Below, in pieces: positions 17,863-25,784 of a DNA stretch of 64,000 nucleotides. How positions within the stretch are numbered: the first letter of the stretch is position 1; every line of letters starts with the position of its first letter. Below the pieces are notes generated by a model. It saw only the letters and a list, made by a program, of their open reading frames with translations. It was not told the origin of the DNA and searched no databases. The translations under genes were made by a program, and so were the position numbers. This DNA comes from Flavobacteriaceae bacterium Ga0077528 (GTDB lineage: Bacteria; Bacteroidota; Bacteroidia; Flavobacteriales; Flavobacteriaceae): positions 209,543 to 273,542 of the forward strand of contig LNDX01000003.1 of NCBI GenBank assembly GCA_001464475.1, in the 5' to 3' direction.

Positions 17863-19521
17863 TTAATTGATTCCGTGGTCTTTCATTACTTTATTTAAGT
17901 TTTTCACTAGGGCAAACATTAATACAGTTGCAAACATCAACAATCCGAAGTTTACCCAAAAGAAATTGGCTTTATCGTCGTAAGTATCCCACATACTAGC
18001 TAAAACTCCAGATAATTTATTTCCTATTGAAGTTGCTAAAAACCATCCGCCCATCATTAATGCCGTAATATTTTTTGGAGATAATTTAGAAACAATCGAT
18101 AATCCCATTGGACTTAGGAACAGTTCTCCGATTGTTATAATTCCGTAATTAGCAACCAACCACCAAACGGATACTTTTTCCATTCCATTGTTTCCAATAT
18201 GAACTGCAGCAACCATTACTAGAACAGATAAAGCTGAAATTAATAATCCGAAAGCGATTTTTGTTGGAGTTGATGGTTCTTTTTTTCTGCTTCTTAAAAA
18301 GGTAAAAAAGGCAACAACAAGCGGCGTTAATATAATAACCCAACCTGGATTTATAGACTGACTTAAATTGGTTGCCCAAATGGAAACTGTCGAACCTTCT
18401 TGAGGTAACTTATTTTTTTCAACATTTCTAAAATAAACAGGGTAGTTTACTTCCTTAACTACTTTTCCATTTTCTTTTTGAAGTCGGAAACTTGCATCGT
18501 ATAATTCAGTTGAATCCTTTTTGTATTCTATATCTTTTGCCAATTTTAAATTACTAAAAACAGCTTGAGTTGTTCCGCTTATTTCTCTATCGGTGTACCT
18601 ATCTGCCCATGTTGTTAATGCCGAACCATTTAATTTGAAAACTGCCCAAAATAAAATCACAACTGCAAATATGGAAAGTAATGCTCCGATTGGTCGTTTT
18701 TCCTCCGGTTTTGCTTTGAAATATAAACTACCATAAAAGTAAACTACTGGAAGACAAGCAAAAATAAAGGCATCTGTACTATCAGAACCAAAAATCGAAC
18801 TATCTAAATTTACATCAGACTGAACTCCTTTAATCAACCAACCAATAACTCCAAAAACCACTGACGGAACTAAAATGTATAATACAATTTTAGAAAATGG
18901 CATGTCTCCTTCTTGAATTCCTTTTTTATCGGTTTTATCGCCGTAATGTTTTGTTCCTAGAAGAAATACGATTACACCGATAAACATTCCTAAACCTGCC
19001 GCCATAAAGGCATATTGCCAACCTAATAAAATTTGCAAAGCAGCGCCAAAAAAGTTACAAATGAAAGCACCAATATTTATTCCCATATAGAAAATATTGT
19101 AACCTTCATCTTTCTTTTCTTTGTATTGCTCATCGTTGTAGAAATTACCTAATAATGTTGAAATATTGGGTTTGAAAAATCCGTTTCCAAGAATTACTAA
19201 AGTCATTGCAACATATAACATTGGTAGACTATGAATTCCCATCATAAAATAACCAGCACCCATCATTATTCCACCAATAACAATTGACTTTTTATAACCA
19301 AGATATCTGTCGGCAACTAAACCACCAATAAACGGTGTTAAAAACACCAAAGCAATAAAAGTTCCGTACAAATCGGAAGCTTCTTTCTCTGTCATGGCGA
19401 AACCTGCTTCGACATCTTTAAGATACAAAGTAAAAATTCCAATCATTAAATAATAACCAAAACGTTCCCACATTTCAGATAAAAATAAGTAAGGCAATGC
19501 TTTAGGATGACTTTTCCACAT
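17863..19521 (-). CDS. POT-family peptide transporter (copy 2, with large extra domain)
   Basis: Proton-coupled oligopeptide transporter with 552 residues, about 45-50 longer than its two neighbours. The ExxERF motif is at 16-21 (EMWERF, then GYYLM), and FYMGINIGAFICN near 145 is the family signature. The extra length is a hydrophilic stretch at about residues 305-387, between two late helices, rich in Lys, Glu, Asn and Ser, which should form a sizeable extramembrane domain. A terminator-like hairpin precedes it (from the third POT gene), so it may be expressed partly independently. It is 2 bases upstream of copy 1. Confidence 0.92.
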   Translation of the reverse strand: MWKSHPKALPYLFLSEMWERFGYYLMIGIFTLYLKDVEAGFAMTEKEASDLYGTFIALVFLTPFIGGLVADRYLGYKKSIVIGGIMMGAGYFMMGIHSLPMLYVAMTLVILGNGFFKPNISTLLGNFYNDEQYKEKKDEGYNIFYMGINIGAFICNFFGAALQILLGWQYAFMAAGLGMFIGVIVFLLGTKHYGDKTDKKGIQEGDMPFSKIVLYILVPSVVFGVIGWLIKGVQSDVNLDSSIFGSDSTDAFIFACLPVVYFYGSLYFKAKPEEKRPIGALLSIFAVVILFWAVFKLNGSALTTWADRYTDREISGTTQAVFSNLKLAKDIEYKKDSTELYDASFRLQKENGKVVKEVNYPVYFRNVEKNKLPQEGSTVSIWATNLSQSINPGWVIILTPLVVAFFTFLRSRKKEPSTPTKIAFGLLISALSVLVMVAAVHIGNNGMEKVSVWWLVANYGIITIGELFLSPMGLSIVSKLSPKNITALMMGGWFLATSIGNKLSGVLASMWDTYDDKANFFWVNFGLLMFATVLMFALVKNLNKVMKDHGIN

Positions 19522-19534
19522 AATAATTCAATTT

Positions 19535-19570
19535 AAAAAAACAAACCTACAAGGATTTCTTGTAGGTTTG
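19535..19570 (-). terminator. Terminator between POT copies 3 and 2
   Basis: CAAACCTACAAG at 19542-19553 and CTTGTAGGTTTG at 19559-19570 form a perfect 12-bp stem with a 5-base loop. On the minus strand it is followed by seven T residues. It should end, or attenuate, transcripts coming from the dipeptidyl peptidase and the third POT gene before copy 2. Confidence 0.85.
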
Positions 19571-19596
19571 AAAGATATAAAAATATTTTTAAATGA

Positions 19597-21120
19597 TTAT
19601 CTATCTAATTCAGGAATAACTTCAACATGATCGTTGTGCATTCTTTTTTCTAACCAAGAACTCAATACAAATAAAATTGCAGCGGCAACTCCTGACATGA
19701 TTATGAATAATACAAAAAACTCATATAGATTTGTAATTTGAAAACCTAAGAAACTAGTTGCTCCACCAGTTCCATCTTCTCCACCAGGAATTAAGGCACT
19801 TAAAGTTCCAGCAAATTTATTTGCAGCAGCATTTGCTAAAAACCAAGTTCCCATCATTAAAGATGATAAACGTAAAGGCGCTAATTTTGAAACCATTGAT
19901 AATCCAATTGGTGATAAACATAATTCGCCAATAGTGTGAATTACATATAAACCTATCAACCACCACATAGAAACTTTTTCACCCAATCCTAAACCTTTAA
20001 CAGCTATAGCAATTACAACATATCCCATAGCTACTAGACCTAGTCCTATTGCCATTTTCTTTGGAGATGATGGTTCTAATTTTCTTGCATATAAAAATCC
20101 CCAAACCATTGTCATAATTGGTGCAAGTGAAATAACAGCTAATGGATTTACAGATTGAAAATAAGAAGCTGGCATTTCCCATCCAAAAAGTGATCTCTCA
20201 GTTTGTCTATCAGCAAATAATGTTAATGATGCACCAGCTTGTTCAAATGCACCCCAAAAGAAAATTACGAAGAAGGCAAGTATAAAAATCACTGTAATTC
20301 TTTGTGTTTCAATTTTAGACAAACTTTTATCACTAAAAATTAAAACTGGCATGGCAACCATAGCCCCATAAATAAAGTAGCTTATGATATCAATATCGCT
20401 TTTGAACATTTGTTTGAAATTCAACATGAAGAAAATAATTGCGATTGAACCAATTATCATTCCGATGCTTTTTGCATCTAATTTTTTAACAGGCAAACCA
20501 ATATGTTTTCCATCCTCAGAAATAAGATATTTCTTTTGACCCAGAATAAAAGCTACAAGACCAATTAACATTCCGATTCCTGCTGCTAAAAATCCCCATT
20601 TGAAATCCATAGAACCACAAACTAATGGCGAAAAGAAAGCGCCAAGGTTAATTCCCATGTAGAAAATGGTAAATGCGCTATCAATTCTTCTATCATTTGC
20701 AGGATACAACTGACCAACCATTGTAGAAATATTTGGCTTAAAGAATCCATTTCCAATAATGATTGCTGTTAATCCCATCCACATTAATGAAATACCACCA
20801 TTTGCACCTGCAGCAGCACTAAAAAACATAAAAAATTGTCCAATTGCCATTAACAAACCTCCAATAATAATACTTCTTCTATTACCCAAATATTTATCAC
20901 ATAAATAACCACCTAAAAGTGGTGTTAAATATACTAATCCAGTATAACTCCCATATATTTGAGAAGCATCAGCATCATTCATTGATAATCCAATAGCCTG
21001 ATCTGTCATAAATAAAATGAAAATTGCTCTCATTCCATAATAACTGAAACGTTCCCACATTTCTGTGAAAAATAGGAAGTAAAGTCCTTTTGGATGTCCT
21101 GTTTTTACCTGTTCACTCAT
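19597..21120 (-). CDS. POT-family peptide transporter (copy 3)
   Basis: Proton-coupled di/tripeptide importer with 507 residues and about 12-14 helices. The ExxERF motif is at 20-25 (EMWERF, then SYYGMR), and FYMGINLGAFFS near 157 is the family signature. It starts 31 bases after the stop of the dipeptidyl peptidase gene on the same strand, so the two are very probably co-transcribed: the peptidase releases dipeptides and this transporter takes them up. A strong terminator follows its stop, separating it from copies 1 and 2. Confidence 0.93.
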   Translation of the reverse strand: MSEQVKTGHPKGLYFLFFTEMWERFSYYGMRAIFILFMTDQAIGLSMNDADASQIYGSYTGLVYLTPLLGGYLCDKYLGNRRSIIIGGLLMAIGQFFMFFSAAAGANGGISLMWMGLTAIIIGNGFFKPNISTMVGQLYPANDRRIDSAFTIFYMGINLGAFFSPLVCGSMDFKWGFLAAGIGMLIGLVAFILGQKKYLISEDGKHIGLPVKKLDAKSIGMIIGSIAIIFFMLNFKQMFKSDIDIISYFIYGAMVAMPVLIFSDKSLSKIETQRITVIFILAFFVIFFWGAFEQAGASLTLFADRQTERSLFGWEMPASYFQSVNPLAVISLAPIMTMVWGFLYARKLEPSSPKKMAIGLGLVAMGYVVIAIAVKGLGLGEKVSMWWLIGLYVIHTIGELCLSPIGLSMVSKLAPLRLSSLMMGTWFLANAAANKFAGTLSALIPGGEDGTGGATSFLGFQITNLYEFFVLFIIMSGVAAAILFVLSSWLEKRMHNDHVEVIPELDR

Positions 21121-21151
21121 TTTAATTTGTTTTTAGTTTGTATTTAGTTGA

Positions 21152-23323
21152 TTATAGTTTCTCTTTTATGTAATTCGTCATTTTATTGTACAACTGAATT
21201 CTTGTTTTTCCACCAAATATTCCGTGGTTTTTGTCAGGGTAAATTGCCCAATCAAACTGCTTATTAGCTTGAACTAGTGCTTCAATCATTTGCATTGAAT
21301 TTTGAACATGAACGTTATCATCCGCTGTTCCGTGAATTAGTAAAAAGTTACCTTTTAATTTACTCACATGATTGATTGGCGAATTGTCATCATAACCACT
21401 GGCATTTTCTTGTGGTGTTGTCATGTATCTTTCGGTGTAAATACTATCATAAAATCTCCAATTAGTAACTGGAGCAACGGCAATTGCCATTTTGAAAACA
21501 TCTGCACCTTTGAACAAACAATTGCTCGACATGAATCCGCCATAAGACCAGCCAAATATACCAATTCTAGATTTATCTACATAAGCATAGCTTCCTATTA
21601 CTTTTGCAGCATCGATTTGATCTTCAACTTCAAATTTTCCTAACTCTTTTTGAGTACATTTCTTGAAAGCTGCACCTTTATAACCTGTTCCACGACCGTC
21701 AACACAAGCAATAATATAACCTTGTTGAGACAACATCATGAACCACATATCGTTGGTATCTAACCAATTATTAGCTACTTCTTGCGAACCTGGTCCTGAA
21801 TATTGATACATGAAAACTGGATATTTTTTTGTAGCATCAAAATCTTTTGGCTTAATCATCCAAGCATTTAGTTTGTGCCCTTTTTCAGTTGTAAGTTCGA
21901 AAAATTCTTTTGTTGGCAAATCATATTTTTTTAATTTTTCAACCAAAGCTGTGTTGTTTACAATTTCTTGAGCTTGTTTTCCGTCTTTAGAACTATTCAA
22001 AGTATAAGTTGGCGGAACAGTTGCACTAGAATAAGTATTAATAAAATAAGTGAAATCTGGACTAAAAGTCGCTGCATTTGTTCCAACTAGTGAAGATAAT
22101 TTTACTTTCTTTTTTCCGTCAAGTGAAATTTTATAAACGTCTCTCAAAATAGAACCTTTCTCTACAGATTGATAGAAAACCGTTTTAGTTTTTTCGTCAA
22201 AACCATAATAAGAAGTTACATCCCAATTTCCTTTAGTAACTTGATTTTTTAATTTTCCGTTTTTATCGTACAAATAGATATGATTGAAACCATCTTTTTC
22301 TGATGTCCAAATAAAACTGTTGTCTTTCAAAAATGTTAAATTATCAGTAACATCTACATAAGCCTTATCTTTTTCATTCAAAACTACTTTTGGACTAGCT
22401 GTAGTTGCATCAACAAAAATCAAATCTAAATTATCTTGATGACGATTAAGAACTTGAACTGAAACTAAATTAGCATCGTTAGTCCATTTCATTCTTGCAA
22501 TATAGAAATCAGAATAATTTCCTAAATTAATTGGTTGAGAAATATTGCCACTTAAATTATAAATATGCAATGAAACTAAAGCATTTTTCTCACCAGCTTT
22601 TGGATATTTAAACGTTTCTGAAGTTGGATATAAGTCCTTTTTATACAAATCCATTGAAAATTGTGGCACTTCGCTTTCGTCAAAACGAATGTAAGCTAGT
22701 TTTTTACTATCCGTACTCCAATCGAAAGCACGAACAAAAGCAAATTCTTCTTCGTAAACCCAATCAGTAATTCCGTTAATAACAGCATTTTTCACACCAT
22801 CATTAGTAACTCGTGTTGTATTTTTTGAAGCAATATCATAAATGTATAAATCATTTGTTTTGGCATAGGCAATTTTAGTTCCGTCAGGAGAAAAAGTTGG
22901 CTCTTGAACTTGTTCTAATACTTTAGTTAACGCTTTTGATGCAAGGTTATATAAGTAATAATCTGCAGTAAAAGAATGACGGAAAATTGAGTTTGAATTA
23001 TTAGCAATTAAAATTTGCTTTTCATCATTACTAAATACGTAACTATCTATTCCATTATCTGATAATTCCTTGAAGTTTTTAGTATCTATTAATGTAGAAA
23101 CTTTTTTTAGTGTAGCAAAATCATAAAGATCGATTTGCTGGCTTTTTGTAGCTCTATCAGTATTTAAAACAGTGTACTGATTGGTGTTTTTCATGGATTG
23201 CAAGGCGTCCATTCCTTTGGCACGAAAAGCGCCTGTGTAGATTTCTTCAACCGAAATTTTTTGCTGTGCAACAACAGAAAAAGTTGTTAAAAGAAAGAGC
23301 GTAATAATTTTAGTAATTTTCAT
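21152..23323 (-). CDS. Dipeptidyl-peptidase IV (S9 family), exported
   Basis: Serine exopeptidase of the prolyl oligopeptidase (S9B) class that removes dipeptides, usually with Pro or Ala in second place, from peptide N-termini. The protein has 723 residues. Residues 1-19 form a signal peptide (ending VVAQ), so it acts in the periplasm. The N-terminal ~450 residues form the beta-propeller with TolB-like repeats and the EEEFAF segment (VYEEEFAFVRAFDW), whose glutamates bind the peptide N-terminus in DPP IV. The hydrolase domain carries GWSYGG with Ser593, the HGTADDNVH aspartate region and the C-terminal DKNHGI histidine. It heads a run of three POT genes. Confidence 0.94.
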   Translation of the reverse strand: MKITKIITLFLLTTFSVVAQQKISVEEIYTGAFRAKGMDALQSMKNTNQYTVLNTDRATKSQQIDLYDFATLKKVSTLIDTKNFKELSDNGIDSYVFSNDEKQILIANNSNSIFRHSFTADYYLYNLASKALTKVLEQVQEPTFSPDGTKIAYAKTNDLYIYDIASKNTTRVTNDGVKNAVINGITDWVYEEEFAFVRAFDWSTDSKKLAYIRFDESEVPQFSMDLYKKDLYPTSETFKYPKAGEKNALVSLHIYNLSGNISQPINLGNYSDFYIARMKWTNDANLVSVQVLNRHQDNLDLIFVDATTASPKVVLNEKDKAYVDVTDNLTFLKDNSFIWTSEKDGFNHIYLYDKNGKLKNQVTKGNWDVTSYYGFDEKTKTVFYQSVEKGSILRDVYKISLDGKKKVKLSSLVGTNAATFSPDFTYFINTYSSATVPPTYTLNSSKDGKQAQEIVNNTALVEKLKKYDLPTKEFFELTTEKGHKLNAWMIKPKDFDATKKYPVFMYQYSGPGSQEVANNWLDTNDMWFMMLSQQGYIIACVDGRGTGYKGAAFKKCTQKELGKFEVEDQIDAAKVIGSYAYVDKSRIGIFGWSYGGFMSSNCLFKGADVFKMAIAVAPVTNWRFYDSIYTERYMTTPQENASGYDDNSPINHVSKLKGNFLLIHGTADDNVHVQNSMQMIEALVQANKQFDWAIYPDKNHGIFGGKTRIQLYNKMTNYIKEKL

Positions 23324-23456
23324 TTTCTTGATTGATTATAAAACGAGTTCAATTTTAGTGAAAAATTCCCAAATAATGGCATATTTTTATGTTAAATGCA
23401 GTTTTTAGTATTTTTAAATTCCTCCAAAACAAAATATAAGAATTAATTCTAAAGCG

Positions 23457-23464
23457 TATCTTTG
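23457..23464 (+). promoter_or_regulatory. Candidate -7 element before HMG-CoA reductase
   Basis: TATCTTTG is a full match to TAnnTTTG, 28 bases before the ATG at 23492. It overlaps the in-frame TTG at 23462, which argues that this TTG is not the translation start. No TTG is seen at -33 spacing. Confidence 0.5.
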
Positions 23465-23491
23465 CTAAAAATAAGATATAATCATTTGAAC

Positions 23492-24808
23492 ATGAATAAC
23501 GCTGTTGCCGGATTTTCAAAACTATCAAAAGAAGATAAAATCAATTGGATTGCTACTGAATACTTTACCAATCCATCAGAAGCTATTACGACAATAAAAC
23601 AATATTGGAACAACGATTCTAAATTGCAACAATTGCATGATGAATTTATTGAAAACACGATTACAAATTTCTATTTACCAATGGGAATTGCTCCAAATTT
23701 TCTAATCAATAACAACTATTATTCGGTTCCAATGGTGATTGAAGAGAGTTCAGTTGTTGCTGCAGCTGCAAAATCAGCTAAATATTGGAGTACTCGTGGC
23801 GGATTTAAAGCAACGGTTTTGAATTCAGAAAAAATTGGACAGGTACATTTTATTTATAAAGGTGATGTTCAAAAATTAGAAAATTTCTTTAAAGTAACAA
23901 AATCAAAATTGGTTGAAGAAACCGAAAACATCACCAAAAACATGCAAAAACGCGGTGGTGGAATTTTGGATATTGAACTAAGAAATAAAACCAATGAATT
24001 AGAAAACTACTTTCAACTGCATGCCACTTTTGAAACGAAAGATTCTATGGGAGCAAATTTTATAAATTCTTGTTTAGAGCAATTTGCAAAAACATTAAAA
24101 GTAGAAGCTCAAAATTATGATGGTTTTTCTGAAGAAGAAAAAAACATTCAAGTAGTGATGAGCATTCTTTCTAATTATGTTCCCAATTGTATTGTTCGTG
24201 CTGAAGTTTCATGTAAAATTGAAGATTTAGCCGAAAAGAAAATCGAGAATCCAGAAGAATTTGCAGAGAAATTTGTTCAAGCGGTCAAGATTGCAGAAAT
24301 AGAACCTTTTAGAGCAGTAACGCACAATAAAGGAATTATGAACGGAATTGACTCAGTAATTCTTGCAACTGGAAATGATTTCCGAGCTGTTGAAGCTGGC
24401 GTTCATGCTTATGCTTCTCGAAACGGAAAATATTCAAGTTTATCTCATGCTAAAATAGAAAATGGTGTCTTTACTTTTTGGATGGAAATTCCATTAGCTT
24501 TAGGAACTGTTGGCGGATTAACTTCATTGCATCCATTAGTGAAAATGGCTTTACAGATTTTAGGAAAACCATCGGCACATGAATTAATGCAGATAGTTGC
24601 AGTAACTGGATTGGCACAAAATTTTGCAGCTTTGCGTTCGTTAACCACAACTGGAATTCAAGAAGGACACATGAAAATGCACATTAATAATATTTTGAAT
24701 CAGTTTCAAACTTCTGATGAAGAAAGAATAATGATTAAAAAGCACTTTGAAAACAACACTATTTCTCATGCTGCAGTTGTAGAATTTATTGAAAATTTAA
24801 GAAAATAA
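23492..24808 (+). CDS. mvaA: Hydroxymethylglutaryl-CoA reductase, class II (bacterial type)
   Basis: Converts HMG-CoA to mevalonate, a committed step of isoprenoid synthesis by the mevalonate route. The ATG at 23492 gives 438 residues; an in-frame TTG at 23462 lies inside the -7 promoter match and was rejected. Class II motifs are present: DSMGANFINSC (substrate/cofactor region), the THNKGIMNGID loop with its lysine, and EGHMKMH near the C-terminus with catalytic His393. Length fits the bacterial class. The GHMP kinase gene follows after 4 bases, so the two form one operon of the mevalonate pathway. Confidence 0.92.
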   Translation: MNNAVAGFSKLSKEDKINWIATEYFTNPSEAITTIKQYWNNDSKLQQLHDEFIENTITNFYLPMGIAPNFLINNNYYSVPMVIEESSVVAAAAKSAKYWSTRGGFKATVLNSEKIGQVHFIYKGDVQKLENFFKVTKSKLVEETENITKNMQKRGGGILDIELRNKTNELENYFQLHATFETKDSMGANFINSCLEQFAKTLKVEAQNYDGFSEEEKNIQVVMSILSNYVPNCIVRAEVSCKIEDLAEKKIENPEEFAEKFVQAVKIAEIEPFRAVTHNKGIMNGIDSVILATGNDFRAVEAGVHAYASRNGKYSSLSHAKIENGVFTFWMEIPLALGTVGGLTSLHPLVKMALQILGKPSAHELMQIVAVTGLAQNFAALRSLTTTGIQEGHMKMHINNILNQFQTSDEERIMIKKHFENNTISHAAVVEFIENLRK

Positions 24809-24812
24809 TTTT

Positions 24813-25727
24813 GTGAAAAAAGAATTCTACAGCAACGGAAAATTATTAATCACAGGAGAATATGTGGTTCTTGATGGCGCAAAAGCGTTAGCGTTACCAA
24901 CAAAATTTGGTCAGAATTTAATTATTGAATCTTCAGAAAATGAAGTTATTCAATGGAGAAGTCATGACCATGATGGAAGTATTTGGTTTGAAGACACTAT
25001 CCCATTTTCTAGTATCATTGAGAAGAAAAATTATGATGAAATTCATAACATAAAAAACACACTAATTGAGATTTTGCACGAAGCATATCTTATGAATTCT
25101 GACTTTATTACAAATTCAAAAGGTTATAAGATTACAACGGAACTCACCTTTCCTAAATTTTGGGGTTTGGGCACTTCTTCTACTCTAATTAACAATATTG
25201 CTCAATGGTTAGAAATTGACGCCTACGAATTACTTAAAAGAAGTTTTGGAGGAAGTGGATATGACTTGGCTTGTGCTCAAAATGATTCGGCAATTATCTA
25301 CCAATTAGTCAATGAAAAACCAATAATAGAAAAAATAGCTTTCGAACCTGATTTTACTGATAAAATACATTTCGTTTATTTGAACAGAAAGCAAAGTAGC
25401 AAATCTGCAATTGCTTCATATCTAGACAAACAAGGAGATATTGGGAAAACTGTAAAAGTAATTGATGCAATTACAAAGACAATTGTAGATGCAACAGGAC
25501 CAAAAGAATTTGCATTAGCATTACATAAACATGAAATTGAAATGAGTAATGTTTTAGAACTTCAAACAGTTCAAGAAGCTTTGTTTGATGATTTTAGTGG
25601 AGTTATCAAAAGTCTTGGTGCTTGGGGTGGCGATTTTGTTTTAGCAATTTCTAAAGAAAACCCAATAGAGTATTTCAACAATAAAGGATACAAGGTAGTG
25701 ATACCTTATAAAGATATGATATTATAA
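24813..25727 (+). CDS. GHMP-superfamily kinase (GYDIA type), probably mevalonate pathway
   Basis: A 304-residue small-molecule kinase of the GHMP superfamily. The start is GTG at 24813, 4 bases after the HMG-CoA reductase stop. FYSNGKLLITGEYVVLDGA near the N-terminus is the GHMP substrate-side signature. The ATP loop reads GLGTSSTL near 118, and SGYDLACA near 148 is the motif from which the Bacteroidota GYDIA subfamily takes its name. Because it is coupled to HMG-CoA reductase, it most likely phosphorylates mevalonate or phosphomevalonate. Which of the two is not decidable from the sequence. Confidence 0.85.
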   Translation: MKKEFYSNGKLLITGEYVVLDGAKALALPTKFGQNLIIESSENEVIQWRSHDHDGSIWFEDTIPFSSIIEKKNYDEIHNIKNTLIEILHEAYLMNSDFITNSKGYKITTELTFPKFWGLGTSSTLINNIAQWLEIDAYELLKRSFGGSGYDLACAQNDSAIIYQLVNEKPIIEKIAFEPDFTDKIHFVYLNRKQSSKSAIASYLDKQGDIGKTVKVIDAITKTIVDATGPKEFALALHKHEIEMSNVLELQTVQEALFDDFSGVIKSLGAWGGDFVLAISKENPIEYFNNKGYKVVIPYKDMIL

Positions 25728-25731
25728 AACT

Positions 25732-25761
25732 AAAAAATCCCGAATTACTTCGGGATTTTTT
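25732..25761. terminator. Bidirectional intrinsic terminator
   Basis: AAAAAATCCCGAA at 25732-25744 pairs perfectly with TTCGGGATTTTTT at 25749-25761 around a 4-base loop. It has T-runs on both strands, and it lies between the convergent kinase gene and the foldase gene. Confidence 0.92.
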
Positions 25762-25784
25762 ATATAATTTTTAGAAAGAATCTA

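Noticed and set aside
23462..23491. TTG as HMG-CoA reductase start
   Set aside because: The TTG overlaps the -7 match TATCTTTG and would place the start within the promoter; ATG at 23492 fits the family.
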